The notes under the pieces: model-generated
Seen by the model: only the letters and a program-made list of their open reading frames with translations
What the model was told of the DNA's origin: nothing
Database searches by the model: none
NCBI GenBank assembly: GCA_024227235.1
Contig: JAAEKY010000452.1
Location: forward strand, 1 to 61,604
DNA: 61,604 nt
Reading direction: 5' to 3'
Origin: Desulfobacteraceae bacterium
GTDB lineage: Bacteria > Desulfobacterota > Desulfobacteria > Desulfobacterales > Desulfobacteraceae
Program-made: the position numbers and the translations under genes
Shown: piece after piece, positions 1-9,968 of the stretch
Layout of the letters: the number at the start of each line of letters is the position of its first letter
How positions within the stretch are numbered: position 1 is the stretch's first letter

Positions 1-706
1 AGACTGGATGATTTTCTGCCGCATTACTGCCCATAATAAGAATACAGTCACTGTTTTTAATATCAATCCAATGGTTTGTCATCGCACCGCGTCCAAACGA
101 CTCTGCCAGAGCCGCTACAGTTGCGCTATGTCAGATCCTGGCCTGATGTTCAATATATACAAGCCCAATAGACCGCATCAAGGTCTGGTAAATCCAGCAC
201 TCTTCATTATCCAAGGCAGCAGAACCAACAGATGCGATTGAAGTGGTTCTATTTACAGTCTGACCTTTGTCATTGGTTTTTTCAAATGCCGCATCTCTTG
301 TATTTTTAACTCGATTTGCAATTTTACCAAGTGCCCAGTCCCAGGAAACTGTCTCCCATTTATCTGAATAAGGTGCTCGATACATGGGTTCTGTGAGCCG
401 TTTATCGTTCTCCACAAGCTGTTTGATAGATGCACCTTTAGAACATAGAGCACCCTGATTAATCACATGATCCGGATCACCTTCTACATTAATAACACGA
501 CCATCTCCCCGTTTACTGGTATGGACAATGGCACCACAGCCTACAGCGCAATAGCAACAAATTGTTGTGCTTTCCTTGGCATACTGGGTTTTAAGCATCC
601 CAGCATAGGACTTGACTGGTTTCAAATCAAATCCAAGCCCGCTGACCGCAACCCCTGCTGCCGTGGCACCTGAAATTTTGATAAAGTCTCTTCTATTGAG
701 TTTCAT
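1..706 (-). CDS. Formate dehydrogenase catalytic (alpha) subunit, selenocysteine-containing, 3' end outside window
   Basis: Molybdenum or tungsten bis-MGD oxidoreductase that oxidises formate to CO2 in the periplasm. The N-terminus has a twin-arginine signal (RRDFIK, residues 5-10) with a hydrophobic stretch, then a 4Fe-4S cluster motif (CCYCAVGC ... ALCSKG, about residues 50-90). The frame meets TGA at 131-133, but the same frame continues with [20 protein letters not shown] and on through the window edge. This matches the family pattern where HxAR-x-Sec-HS is followed by FGRGAMTN, so TGA is read as selenocysteine 192. A hairpin sits just downstream of the UGA. The start is supported by AAGGAGG about 9 bases upstream of the ATG. 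A gene caller that stops at TGA would report a false 191-residue protein. Family assignment is firm; exact paralogue and partner subunits are not visible. Confidence 0.93.
96..116 (-). promoter_or_regulatory. Candidate bacterial SECIS hairpin after the UGA codon
   Basis: On the minus strand, 14 bases after the UGA at 131-133, AGCGGCTCT and AGAGTCGTT can pair as a 9-bp stem (two or three G-U pairs) around the short loop GGC. Position just 3' of UGA inside the coding region is where bacterial SECIS elements that bind SelB lie. The loop as drawn does not show the E. coli-type bulged U and GU loop, so the exact fold is uncertain. Confidence 0.55.
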
Positions 707-1186
707 CTAAAAATGCCTCCTTGGCGTTAAAATTAATATTCTTACCTCAATCAGTAAAATTATTGGTTTGCAGAGAACGAAGATTTAAAAAACAAGGAGG
801 TGTCCGCCGTACAGTTTTCAGTCCTTGCTCCCTGTAAACCAAAGTGTACTTTTTATAATATAGATAGCCATAACATCTAGGGGTTACAAAAAAGTTACAG
901 AGGTTTTTTGGGAAACTAAAAAGGAACTTCCCCGGGTATGAATAGTGTTCTAATATCTCACTGTCTCAGACCGGTATATCAGCAAAAACATGTGTATGAT
1001 TACAAAGTCAAACTCGTCGTTAGACCTTTTCGTGAAACGGTTTAGTTCCAAAGCAATACTTTATTAAAAATCATCATGAGAGCCTAAAACCCTTAATGTA
1101 AAATCCTTGATTTAATTAAAGTCTTATCTGAATGTCTACAATGTTGGGGGAGGATCATTTTGCAACATACTGATTTAAGGCATAGT
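707..1186. other. Intergenic leader of formate dehydrogenase, 480 bp, with a possible attenuator
   Basis: No gene seen. On the minus strand (the direction of the formate dehydrogenase gene) CAAGGA and TCCTTG, about 23 bases apart, can pair and are followed directly by TTTTTT (about 793-828). This looks like an intrinsic terminator lying upstream of the gene, so it could be an attenuator or the end of a leader RNA. It does not match a riboswitch that I can name. No good sigma-54 or sigma-70 promoter was recognised. Confidence 0.35.
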
Positions 1187-4100
1187 TTATTCAGGGAATC
1201 CTGATTTGCGCAGGGCGTCCATAAGAAATTTAAGGTCGGCTTTATTTTTATAGGCCCATGCTTTCTTTTTATTCTTCACCGAATAATTGGGCTCTGTCTC
1301 TAAAACTTTTTTAACTACTGCACTTGCCTCTTCTTGTCGGCCTAACAAAGCATAGATAGCTGCCAATTGTGTATTGTTATAAGTGGTGTCTTTATTAATA
1401 TGATGCGCTTTCTTAAACTCTGATAGTGCTTCCTCATACTGTCCCTTATGCATATAGCAACGGCCTAAATGTGTAAAATAATAATAAGCAGGGAAAGGAT
1501 CGAGACGAATCGCATGCTTAAAATGCTCAATGGCTTCATCCAGTTTACCTGCAAAGCTTAGCGTAATACCCAACGCACAATGATTATAAGCTCCATTTGG
1601 AATAAGGGCTACACTCTGTTTTCCTGCTGCAATGGCTTTATCATATTGTCTCATCGTATAATGGAGATTGCTCAACAAAGCGTATGGGAAAGGATTATAT
1701 TCATCCATGGATAAAGCCTTTTGAGCCAGTTCAAAACCCTTTGCAATAGACACCTGAGGTGACTTACCATACATCGCAAGGCGCCAGTAATGCCAACCTA
1801 AGCTTGTGTAACCAATCTCAGATTCAGGCTCCATATCGATGAGTTCCTGTGCCACCTGGCCATACCGCACCCGACTTGCTGCCGTGCCTTCCTCCCAAAC
1901 CGATCTTGCCTCCATAGATTTTAATTTTGTATTAAGCGTTTTATATCTTCTGGTCGACATACGGGCTTGCTCTCCCTCAGTAAGTTTTACTTGCAAAGCT
2001 GTCACTATCTTCATAGTAATTTCATCTTGTAAAGCAAAAATATCTTTCAAATCTCGGTCGTAACGTTCGGCCCATAGGTTATGGCCCGTAGTGGCATCAA
2101 TTAGCTGTACGGTAATCCTGATTTGGTTTTCAAATTTCCGAACACTGCCTTCAACTACATAACGCACACCAAGTTGTTCTGAGACCTGTCTCATCTTGAC
2201 CGGTTTACTCTTATAGGTAGAGGTTGAATTCTGTGCAATAACAAAGAGTTGTTCCGTTTTTGAGAGGGAGGTTATGATATCTTCAGTAATCCCGTCAATG
2301 AAATATTCCTGCTCTTTTTCGCCACTCATGTTGTCAAAGGGCAACACTGCAATGGAAGGCTTCTCAGGTAGTGGGAGTGATGGTTTCTCAGGCAGCCCGG
2401 CCTTGAGCAAATTACTGATAATGAAATCTTTATCTGCCGGGTTTTTAAACGCTAACTTTTTAGAATATTTTTTTAAGTTGAATTTAGGAGCCATCTTTAG
2501 AATGGCTGATGCAGCAGCTTTTGCCTCCCCAATAAGACCGGCGGCACTATATGCTGCTGCAATGGTAAGATGAGCAGGCAAAAAAGTAGGCTTTCTGTCT
2601 ATTAATTTATTTAATATTTGAATCGCCTGCTCGCTTTGTCCGCTAAGTAGATATGACACTCCTAAAGCTCTAAAATAGGTGGTTGAAAATGGATCGAGAC
2701 GAATCGCTTTTTTACAAAAGATGATAGCTTCTTCCGATCTCCCCGAAGAATATAGAACATTACCCATTTCTCCATTTGCTAATACTAAATCAGGGCTGAT
2801 AGCAAGTGCTTTTTCTGCTTCGATTAAGGCTTGCTCATATTGTCCCATTTGAGAATACATGCTGGCAAGCACTGCGCGAGGTCCTGCAAGCGACGGGTTT
2901 AAATAGATTGCCTTCTCAAGCATCTTTTTGGCAGTAGAAAAGGATTGCTTGGGTGACTCTGAAGTTCCAAGATACACATCCAGTCTATATGTCCCTCCCA
3001 ACATTGAATATGCGCATGCATAACTGGGATCCAGGCCAATCGCTTTCTCCAGTAAACGCCTGGCAGCAGCATTATCTTCCCTTGTAAACCGATAGAAGTG
3101 ATCATGCGCCTTCAAGTAAGTCAAATAAGCCTTAAGGTTTTTAGAACATGGCGCTCTTAAACGAAGATCTTCTCTTCCTATTAATTTTACCTGAAGTTCC
3201 GTGATGACCTTTAACGCAATATCTTCTTGTAGAACAAACAAGTCTTCAATATTTCGATCATAGCTTTCTGACCATAAATGATGCCCATTAAGCGCATCAA
3301 TAAGCTGGGCAGTTATACGAATTTCTCCTCCAGATTTGCGGACGCTGCCTTCCAAAACATATTGCACTCCAAGCTCTTCACTGATCTGTTGTACTTTGAC
3401 GGATTTCCCTTTATAACTGAACGCCGAATTTCGGGCAATGACAAACATCTCCGGGACACTGGAGAGTGCAGAAATAATCTCCTCACTTAAACCATCGCAG
3501 AAATAATTCTGCTCTTTATCACCTGTCATATTGTCAAAGGCAAGTACTGCAATGGAGGGTTTTTCAGGTAATGGAAAAGCCATATTATCCACAGATGCTG
3601 TTTCAATAGGAGGAGATTTCTCATGGTAGAACTGCCACACAACAAAGCCGGCAAGTATTGTGACAACAGCAATGGACAGTCTCAACCATTTCGTTTGAGA
3701 ATGCTGAGATTTTTTCCCAATCAATTTTCCAACATCCCCTGGTTCCATCAGGACTCTGTAAACTCTTACTGGATTTTTGATATTTTTTACATTATGATCG
3801 CCAATATATTCATATCCAAGTTTAAGCTTGTTCCTGATATGATCATAAGCCCCTCTTGAAATACATACTCCTCCAGGATCAGCTAATCCTTCAATGCGAG
3901 CTGCAATGTTAACCCCTTCGCCGTATAGCCTGTCACCGTCTTGCACAACGTCACCGATGTTAACCCCTATTCTAAATTCAAGGCGATTATTTATTGGCAC
4001 ATCAGTATTTTTGGATTTTAATGTAGTTTGAATTTCTACAGAACATTTAACAGCGTTAACTATACTTGCGAACTCAGCCATAATATTATCACCAGGTGCA

Positions 4101-4270
4101 TCGACGACTCGTCCATTGTGTTGTGTAATAATACCTGACATGATGTTCCGGTACTCTTTGAGTGTCTTAATGGTAAGCGTTTCATCTTCTGTCATAAGGC
4201 GGCTGTAACCTTTGACATCAGCACTAAGGATGGCACTAAGTTTTCTTTTATCTTTTTCCTCTGCAGTCAT
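1187..4270 (-). CDS. Class III adenylate/guanylate cyclase with two tandem TolB-like/TPR modules
   Basis: 1027-residue predicted membrane protein. The N-terminal class III cyclase domain (about 1-175) keeps the two metal aspartates (SADVKGYSRL and DAPGDNIMAEF) and the transition-state Asn/Arg in GEGVNIAARIE, so it is probably active. One transmembrane helix follows (about 195-215). Then come a TolB/FlgO-like domain beginning PEKPSIAVLAFDNMTGDKEQ, several TPRs, a second copy of the same domain beginning PEKPSIAVLPFDNMSGEKEQ (about 640), and more TPRs. Cyclase-TolB-TPR proteins are a known architecture; two full TolB-TPR units in one chain point to internal duplication. GAGGG lies 7 bases before the ATG. 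Substrate (ATP or GTP) cannot be decided from sequence; the C-terminal half is likely periplasmic and a ligand or protein sensor. Confidence 0.88.
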   Translation of the reverse strand: MTAEEKDKRKLSAILSADVKGYSRLMTEDETLTIKTLKEYRNIMSGIITQHNGRVVDAPGDNIMAEFASIVNAVKCSVEIQTTLKSKNTDVPINNRLEFRIGVNIGDVVQDGDRLYGEGVNIAARIEGLADPGGVCISRGAYDHIRNKLKLGYEYIGDHNVKNIKNPVRVYRVLMEPGDVGKLIGKKSQHSQTKWLRLSIAVVTILAGFVVWQFYHEKSPPIETASVDNMAFPLPEKPSIAVLAFDNMTGDKEQNYFCDGLSEEIISALSSVPEMFVIARNSAFSYKGKSVKVQQISEELGVQYVLEGSVRKSGGEIRITAQLIDALNGHHLWSESYDRNIEDLFVLQEDIALKVITELQVKLIGREDLRLRAPCSKNLKAYLTYLKAHDHFYRFTREDNAAARRLLEKAIGLDPSYACAYSMLGGTYRLDVYLGTSESPKQSFSTAKKMLEKAIYLNPSLAGPRAVLASMYSQMGQYEQALIEAEKALAISPDLVLANGEMGNVLYSSGRSEEAIIFCKKAIRLDPFSTTYFRALGVSYLLSGQSEQAIQILNKLIDRKPTFLPAHLTIAAAYSAAGLIGEAKAAASAILKMAPKFNLKKYSKKLAFKNPADKDFIISNLLKAGLPEKPSLPLPEKPSIAVLPFDNMSGEKEQEYFIDGITEDIITSLSKTEQLFVIAQNSTSTYKSKPVKMRQVSEQLGVRYVVEGSVRKFENQIRITVQLIDATTGHNLWAERYDRDLKDIFALQDEITMKIVTALQVKLTEGEQARMSTRRYKTLNTKLKSMEARSVWEEGTAASRVRYGQVAQELIDMEPESEIGYTSLGWHYWRLAMYGKSPQVSIAKGFELAQKALSMDEYNPFPYALLSNLHYTMRQYDKAIAAGKQSVALIPNGAYNHCALGITLSFAGKLDEAIEHFKHAIRLDPFPAYYYFTHLGRCYMHKGQYEEALSEFKKAHHINKDTTYNNTQLAAIYALLGRQEEASAVVKKVLETEPNYSVKNKKKAWAYKNKADLKFLMDALRKSGFPE

Positions 4271-4618
4271 TCAATTCCCTCATCTTTGAGGTTGACACTA
4301 ACAGAACTTGATAGCCGAAAAAATTGTGTAGCAGACTGAGTAAGTATTTTATAACGATTGTAATATCAGATCAGGATGAGTGTTTAATTGTCAATTATAT
4401 ACAAACTGCTTTTTTATGGGTCAAGAAATAATTTTGATTGTTTCGTATGTAAAATCTAACTGAAGGATTATTATCCCTGTTCTTATTCCAGGATGATCTG
4501 AATTCTAAAAGATACCAAAATAATACATTGCCAGTAATCTGAACGACTAATTGATGCCATTGATGTAAATAACATTGAGTTTTGATCTAATCATAAAATA
4601 GTCGATACTGAATAGAGA
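4271..4618. other. Intergenic region upstream of the cyclase gene
   Basis: About 350 bp of AT-rich DNA between the cyclase start and the hairpin after the YcaO gene. No open frame with a plausible start and no tRNA were seen. It must hold the cyclase promoter, but no convincing -35/-10 pair was recognised. Confidence 0.4.
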
Positions 4619-4648
4619 ATAAGCAGGAACATAAATGTTCCTGCTTAT
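4619..4648 (-). terminator. Strong hairpin after the YcaO gene
   Basis: A perfect 14-bp inverted repeat (ATAAGCAGGAACAT and ATGTTCCTGCTTAT) with a 2-base spacer, beginning 16 bases after the YcaO stop codon. The following minus-strand sequence TTCTCTATTC is only moderately U-rich, so it may act as a terminator or as an RNA-stabilising 3' hairpin. Confidence 0.6.
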
Positions 4649-4664
4649 GAATTTTGAGTAGGCG

Positions 4665-6395
4665 CTATTTGTTTTTTAGTTTTTCAATATTTTCTTTGGC
4701 AAACTCAATCGTTGGATCTATTTCTAATGCCATCTCATAGTATTTAACAGCAAGTTTAAAATCTCCCAGCTCTCTGTAATTTGAACCAATATTAGCATAA
4801 TTAATGGCAAGGGAAGGATCTACCTCAAGTGCATTTTCAAAACAGGTAATGGCTGTTTCATGATTTTTCATCATAAAATGGCAAAATCCCATAGTATTAA
4901 ACATATCTGGACGTTGCTCATCAATTTCAAGACCTTTTTTGCAGATCTTAATGGATCTGTCATATTGTTCAAGATCTTTTAAGCAGTCACCCATGTGGGA
5001 ATAGATATCTGGCATATTCAACTTTACAGGGTCTCTATCAAGGGCAGTCTCAAATTCTTTTAATGCCGTCTCATGGTCATGAACTGCATTGAGCATCAAG
5101 CCTTTATAAAAACTGGTGTAATATTTGCCTGGCAATGCTTTTTCCAGATCATCCAGCTTTGCCAAAGCTTTAACAGGATCAAAACTCTCTGTAATAAATC
5201 TGGCAGAAAACATGCCCACGCTTGCTGCGACAGCTCTTTCTCTGAAATGGGCCCCAGGGATAATAGCATAAAATGCGGGGACTTCCAGATCCTCATGCAT
5301 GGTGTTGATAGCAATTATTTGGTAATCCCTTTCCAAAAGAGTTTGGATCAGGTTTTCGACTTCTGTTTTTATATTATTGCTGGCAAGATTTGGTAATTCA
5401 TCTATATCTACCATTTTTTCAGGATGAGTGATGAACTTTGCATCTTCAATATTGGTAAACTTAGGCAGACCGCTGGCCACATAATTTGACCCTGAATTAA
5501 AGTCTCCTGCAAGTTGGGCCACTTCGGTTAAAGATCGACTCATGGCTTTTTCAGGATCTGGTGAAGTCCCGGCGGTCCAGACAATTTCACTTAAATCAGG
5601 GAAAGTTGAAGGGTCCCATGCCATAACACCAACCGTAGGTACACCAGTATCCAAAGTAAAATCTGAGGCATATACTTTAATACCTTCTTTTTTAAATTTT
5701 TCCAGCATTTTTATGACCAGGGGATCTGTAAAAGAGTCAAGGTTAATCCCAGGGATATTTAAGGCTTCATGGCTGACACGAGAAGATGTGTGGCGTTCAA
5801 GCAATTCGCATATTCCCTGACTTAATGCCTCTTCAATACAATTTCCTGCACTGGGGCCATTAAACTCATTAATCATATAGAACCAGTTAAAGGGAATCAA
5901 AACCTCTTCTTTTTTGGTCAGGTTATATCCTGTCGTCCATTTTAAAGGAAGGGCATCAAAGATGCCTTTTACTTTTAAGGCTTCTTCTTCATTATCATGA
6001 ACTGACTTAATAATCTGTTCATAGGGAAGGGCTTTTTCCCCCACTTCTTTTGGGGTGGAATAAAAAAAGTTTTCTTCCTTTTTAACAAAAGAAAAAAAAC
6101 TGAACCGTTCTGCCAATTCCATTACAGCACTGGCTTCTGACTGATCTGGGGTTCCGCCTTTTCCCATCTGCTTGTTGGTACCAATTATATTTTTAGCATC
6201 GGCACCACATTCACTGAAAAAAATCGGTATATCCAACCGGCCATTATCAATTCTCCGGGTTTGATTTAAAATATCAAGATTCAGTTTGGCAGCTTTTTCT
6301 TTGAAACTTGCGACGGTTTCTTCTGGTGACTTAATTTTGTCCTGATCATATGTATAGCCTTTGATGGCATTATTTAGTTCAATTTTGTAACTCAT
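4665..6395 (-). CDS. YcaO-family ATP-dependent amide-activating protein with C-terminal TPRs
   Basis: 576-residue cytoplasmic protein. YcaO enzymes use ATP to activate a peptide amide (azoline, thioamide or amidine formation); E. coli YcaO assists RimO in ribosomal S12 methylthiolation. ATP-site signatures are present: SEASAVMELAER (86-97) and EEALSQGICELLERH (about 185-200), each with the family's paired glutamates. Residues from about 415 to the end are TPRs (for example HMGDCLKDLEQYDRSIKICK). Overall length and TPR tail resemble E. coli YcaO (about 590 residues), although the proteins look divergent. It follows the MOSC gene by 24 bp, with GAGGA 7 bases before ATG, so the two are co-transcribed. 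No precursor peptide gene was seen beside it, which argues for a housekeeping modification rather than a RiPP pathway. Confidence 0.85.
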   Translation of the reverse strand: MSYKIELNNAIKGYTYDQDKIKSPEETVASFKEKAAKLNLDILNQTRRIDNGRLDIPIFFSECGADAKNIIGTNKQMGKGGTPDQSEASAVMELAERFSFFSFVKKEENFFYSTPKEVGEKALPYEQIIKSVHDNEEEALKVKGIFDALPLKWTTGYNLTKKEEVLIPFNWFYMINEFNGPSAGNCIEEALSQGICELLERHTSSRVSHEALNIPGINLDSFTDPLVIKMLEKFKKEGIKVYASDFTLDTGVPTVGVMAWDPSTFPDLSEIVWTAGTSPDPEKAMSRSLTEVAQLAGDFNSGSNYVASGLPKFTNIEDAKFITHPEKMVDIDELPNLASNNIKTEVENLIQTLLERDYQIIAINTMHEDLEVPAFYAIIPGAHFRERAVAASVGMFSARFITESFDPVKALAKLDDLEKALPGKYYTSFYKGLMLNAVHDHETALKEFETALDRDPVKLNMPDIYSHMGDCLKDLEQYDRSIKICKKGLEIDEQRPDMFNTMGFCHFMMKNHETAITCFENALEVDPSLAINYANIGSNYRELGDFKLAVKYYEMALEIDPTIEFAKENIEKLKNK

Positions 6396-6419
6396 AAATC
6401 TTCCTCGAAAATTAATCTT

Positions 6420-6854
6420 TTATTTATCGATACGTTTAATTGCATCCCCAACTTTTATTGTTCCACCGATAAGGATCTTAGCGAATACACCTTCTTTGGG
6501 CATAATGCAATCCCCGGTTCGATAATATATAGCGCATTTTTTATGACACTCTTTTCCAATTTGGGTCACCTCTACTATGGCATTCTCCCCCAGTTTGAAT
6601 ACCTGGCCCACGGGTTGATTTTTCCAATCAATCCCAGTAGTTGAAATGTTTTCAGCAAAATCCCCATAATTCAATTTAAAATCGTCTGTGCTTGATTTTT
6701 CAATACTTTCTGATGCCAGGAAACTGAGTTGACGATGCCAGTCACCTGCGTGAGCATCATCTTTAATACCATGATTTTCTATAAGCTCTGCCTGATCGAT
6801 GCATTTTTTGATGGTCCCTTTTTTTTTGCTGACTGCAATGGATACTATTTTCAT
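6420..6854 (-). CDS. MOSC domain sulfurase-like protein
   Basis: 144-residue MOSC (MoCo sulfurase C-terminal) protein. Family members bind or carry sulfur or molybdenum cofactor through a conserved cysteine. Visible here are GDWHRQLSFLA, the YGDFAENI(S)T region typical of MOSC, and a Cys cluster ECHKKC ... GDC followed by MPKEGVFAKIL, which is the conserved MOSC end. Start set at the ATG at 6854, 10 bases after GAGGAG; an in-frame GTG 18 bases upstream has no ribosome site. A TATAAT-like box on the minus strand at 6976-6981 may be its promoter. Linked to the YcaO gene downstream, it suggests a sulfur-transfer step coupled to amide activation; this link is inference. Confidence 0.85.
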   Translation of the reverse strand: MKIVSIAVSKKKGTIKKCIDQAELIENHGIKDDAHAGDWHRQLSFLASESIEKSSTDDFKLNYGDFAENISTTGIDWKNQPVGQVFKLGENAIVEVTQIGKECHKKCAIYYRTGDCIMPKEGVFAKILIGGTIKVGDAIKRIDK

Positions 6855-7045
6855 TTTTTTAATACTCCTCACTTACTTCCCAGCACTTTTGTGTGTTCTT
6901 AACCAGCACTTTTGTATATTTTAAAAAGGTTAAGTTAAAACCAATATTTAAGCCGTCAACCTCTTGTATTCTATCATTATAAGCACAGGACAATACCACA
7001 ACGTGGCACGATGTGCAAATTTTAATTTTTACATGTCTTCACTAC

Positions 7046-7068
7046 TCACAGATCAGATGGATCTGTGA
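7046..7068 (-). terminator. Hairpin overlapping the stop codon of the DUF255 gene
   Basis: TCACAGATC and GATCTGTGA form a perfect 9-bp stem with a 5-base loop; the stop codon TGA lies at its base. No immediate U-run follows, so termination is possible but not certain. Confidence 0.35.
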
Positions 7069-9289
7069 CCGGTAACCGGCATATATTGTTTTCGCACGGA
7101 TATGCGGTCGTTTGACCATTGATTGCTTTTCTTCCCCTGACTTGAGAAAGCGTTTTTGATACCGTATCAAACTCTTTTCCTTCCTGGACGACAATAATGA
7201 TTTGCTCGGGTTGAAATTTTTTTCGAAGGATATCTAAGAAGGGTTTGGCGGTTTGTTTTTTGTCTATTTGTTTTTTATCTGGTGGTATAATGATGACCAT
7301 TTCCTTTGAAGGACTGCCTAAAAGCTGAATCGAAGGCAGCATTCCTGACATATGGGCGGGTGAATTTGAAATACGACCGCTAAAATAGGTCAGGGATTTT
7401 TCCGCTCGTTGTCGATAGGATTTTCGATCCGTATAAAAATATAGGCGGACAAGGTTTGATATGCCAATTGAATTCCCAGATGGAAGTGCCCCGTCTTCTG
7501 AAGGCTTTTCTTTGGCTATTAGATCACTTTGCCCAGAGGGTGTCATAAAAAAGCCGCCCTTTGTTTTATCTTCAAATTTTCTTTGAATTAAATCATCAAT
7601 ATCGATGGCTTTTAACAACCACTGAATATCAAATGTGGCTTCATACAGATCAATATAGGACGCAGCTAAAAAAGCATAATCATTTAAAAATCCCGGATGC
7701 CCCCTCTTATCATCTTTATAACTGTGAAAAAGCGTTTGATCATGCCAAAGGCTTTTAAAAATAAATTCATGGGTTTGTATGGCTGCCTGAATGTAATTGT
7801 CCTGATTAAAGACAAACCCTGCTTTTACAAGAGCTGATATAACAAGAGAGTTCCATGACAGGATAATTTTTTCATCACGGCCGGGAACCTGGCGATTTAC
7901 TCTTTCTTTATAAAGTGTTAAATTGGCCTGGGTAATAATATCTTCAAGCTTTTTAAGCGGTATTTCTTGCTTTTTTTCCATATCATTTTGCATGGGTATA
8001 TGAAGAATTTGTCGTTCAGTTATATCATTTCTAATGCCATAATATTGTTTGACGATGTTGGATGTTTTTTCATTAAATAAGGCATCAATTTCTTTGGCGG
8101 TCCAGGTATAGAAATATCCTTCTTCCTGCTCTCCTGATGGGGTAAGGCTATCAGCATCTGTGGCAGAATAAAATCCACCTTGTGATGATCGCATCTCTTT
8201 TAAAAGATAATCCAGCGTTTTTTGAGATACTTGTTTGTATTTTTTATTACCGGTTAATTGAAAAGCTTCCGTATACGCAATGGACAAAAGGGCATTATCA
8301 TATAGCATTTTTTCAAAATGGGGCGTCAACCAGATATCATCTGTCGTGTATCGATGAAACCCACCAGCCACATGATCATGGATACCGCCATTCATCATTT
8401 TATCAAGTGTCAGTGTAATCATTTCAAGAACCTTATCATCCCGGGATACCGGGTAATGACGCATCAAAAGCCCAAGAGGAAGTGAAGAGGGAAATTTATT
8501 TTGGCCGACCATTCCCCCGTTTTCCCAATCAAATCCTTGTTTATAGGCTTCAATGCTTTTTGATATCATCTCTTTTGAAGGAAGGGTGGTTCCCCCATTA
8601 ATATCAGAGGCACTTTCAATGGCTTTGGTAATTTGATTGCCCGCATTTTTAACAGCCATTGCATCTTTATTGTATAAGTCATTAAGCTTTTGCAGTACGG
8701 TTAAAAAACCAAAGGAGACTCCCCTGTCTCCGTCTCTTGCAGGGAAATAAGTGCCCCCATAAAATGGTTTTTTATCCCAGTTAATAAACACGGTCATGGG
8801 CCACCCCCCGCTACCCTGTATAGCCATAACTGCCTTCATATAGATAGAATCGATATCTGGTCTTTCTTCCCGATCTACTTTTATGGCAATATAGTGTTCA
8901 TTTAAATAGGTAGCGATTTCAACATCTTCGAATGATTCTTCTTCCATAACATGGCACCAATGGCAGGTAGAATATCCTATACTCAACAAAATCGGTCGAT
9001 TCAGGCGTTTGGCAGTTTCAAAGGCTTCATTACCCCATGGATACCAATTAACCGGATTGTTGGCATGTTGAAGAAGGTAGGGGCTTGATTCCAAAGCCAA
9101 TCGGTTCGTAAATTTTGGATTTCCATTGGAATCTATATGTTTTGTTCGAGGGGTGTTTTTTGTTTGTTCCATTTCATTTATCCTCTTTAGCAGATCGTTA
9201 TCAAACGGTAAGGTACCTGGAAGATTATCCGCAAAACTAAAGGATGTGAAAACGGATAAAAGGATAAAGAGTCTAATAAACCATAGCAT
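7046..9289 (-). CDS. Exported thioredoxin-fold DUF255 (YyaL/spermatogenesis-associated protein 20-like) protein
   Basis: 747 residues. After a signal peptide ([20 protein letters not shown]) comes a thioredoxin-like DUF255 domain with the hallmark NPVNWYPWG and the redox motif [14 protein letters not shown], followed by a six-hairpin glycosidase-like alpha/alpha domain ([40 protein letters not shown]). The family is common but its substrate is unknown. Start chosen at 9289 because it puts the signal peptide at the N-terminus; it overlaps the anti-sigma gene by 17 bp, which implies translational coupling. Upstream in-frame starts would add about 27 residues of non-signal sequence. Being third in an ECF sigma/anti-sigma operon, it is probably an effector of an envelope or thiol-stress response. 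Confidence 0.85.
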   Translation of the reverse strand: MLWFIRLFILLSVFTSFSFADNLPGTLPFDNDLLKRINEMEQTKNTPRTKHIDSNGNPKFTNRLALESSPYLLQHANNPVNWYPWGNEAFETAKRLNRPILLSIGYSTCHWCHVMEEESFEDVEIATYLNEHYIAIKVDREERPDIDSIYMKAVMAIQGSGGWPMTVFINWDKKPFYGGTYFPARDGDRGVSFGFLTVLQKLNDLYNKDAMAVKNAGNQITKAIESASDINGGTTLPSKEMISKSIEAYKQGFDWENGGMVGQNKFPSSLPLGLLMRHYPVSRDDKVLEMITLTLDKMMNGGIHDHVAGGFHRYTTDDIWLTPHFEKMLYDNALLSIAYTEAFQLTGNKKYKQVSQKTLDYLLKEMRSSQGGFYSATDADSLTPSGEQEEGYFYTWTAKEIDALFNEKTSNIVKQYYGIRNDITERQILHIPMQNDMEKKQEIPLKKLEDIITQANLTLYKERVNRQVPGRDEKIILSWNSLVISALVKAGFVFNQDNYIQAAIQTHEFIFKSLWHDQTLFHSYKDDKRGHPGFLNDYAFLAASYIDLYEATFDIQWLLKAIDIDDLIQRKFEDKTKGGFFMTPSGQSDLIAKEKPSEDGALPSGNSIGISNLVRLYFYTDRKSYRQRAEKSLTYFSGRISNSPAHMSGMLPSIQLLGSPSKEMVIIIPPDKKQIDKKQTAKPFLDILRKKFQPEQIIIVVQEGKEFDTVSKTLSQVRGRKAINGQTTAYPCENNICRLPVTDPSDL

Positions 9290-9968
9290 AGATCTGACCT
9301 TTTTCTTTCCAGATATCAGTGTGGCACCCTTTGATATCATTAATAAACCTGCTTCCATCAGCCATTTCAAAGGCCAGATGATTATCGTCCATGATAAATA
9401 AAGACGTTACTTTATTTTGTTTTTCATAAAATAGATATGCGATTTTACACTTGTCCAGGATGCACAATCGTCCACCCAGAAGCGCATACCCCTGATTTTT
9501 TAAATTTGGTATGATTACATTAAACTTGAGTTCTTTTCTCAGCATTATCAAAGCCTGTTCGATTTGATTGGCATCAAAAGACATGGCCATATCCCTTTTA
9601 AGATGGCGGGTAACAGCCTTTTCACTTAGTTGTTGAAGATTTTCATAACGAAAAGGTGTGTTAAAAAACATCATAAACGCTATTAAAGAGGCAAGAGCAA
9701 CACTAAAAACCGACCCAGTCAGCCTCTTTTTCGATACTCTTTTTGGAATTTTTGCATGATCAAGGGTTAATTCAATCTGGTGGCTTAAGCCATTTGGAAT
9801 TTCTTGTTGAACAAATGCTGTTTGGATGTTTTCTTCAAGGCCTAAGTCAATGTTATAAAGTTTTTTACAGCTTTTGCAGCCCTTCAGATGCTTTACAACA
9901 TCTAGGTTTTCATTGCCTGTAAAAACGTCTCTTGTTAAGAGCCAATATTGAAAATCTTTACAATTCAT
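9273..9968 (-). CDS. Anti-sigma factor with zinc-finger-like N-terminus and one transmembrane helix
   Basis: 231 residues. The N-terminus has C3 and an HLKGCKSC motif (H-x3-C-x2-C), the pattern of zinc-binding anti-sigma (ZAS) domains that hold ECF sigma factors. A transmembrane helix follows ([18 protein letters not shown], about 85-103), then a periplasmic domain with several cysteines ([18 protein letters not shown]). The gene overlaps the sigma gene by 4 bp (ATGA). The topology fits a membrane-tethered inhibitor sensing an outside or redox signal. The Cys pairs in the outer domain may be the sensor, given the CxxC protein encoded next to it. Confidence 0.85.
   Translation of the reverse strand: MNCKDFQYWLLTRDVFTGNENLDVVKHLKGCKSCKKLYNIDLGLEENIQTAFVQQEIPNGLSHQIELTLDHAKIPKRVSKKRLTGSVFSVALASLIAFMMFFNTPFRYENLQQLSEKAVTRHLKRDMAMSFDANQIEQALIMLRKELKFNVIIPNLKNQGYALLGGRLCILDKCKIAYLFYEKQNKVTSLFIMDDNHLAFEMADGSRFINDIKGCHTDIWKEKGQIYAMVY

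Noticed and set aside
7001-7018. Sigma-54-like TGGCACGATGTGCA
   Set aside because: GG and GC are only 8 bases apart, not 10, and the orientation is away from the neighbouring genes; it is just a small GCAC/GTGC dyad.
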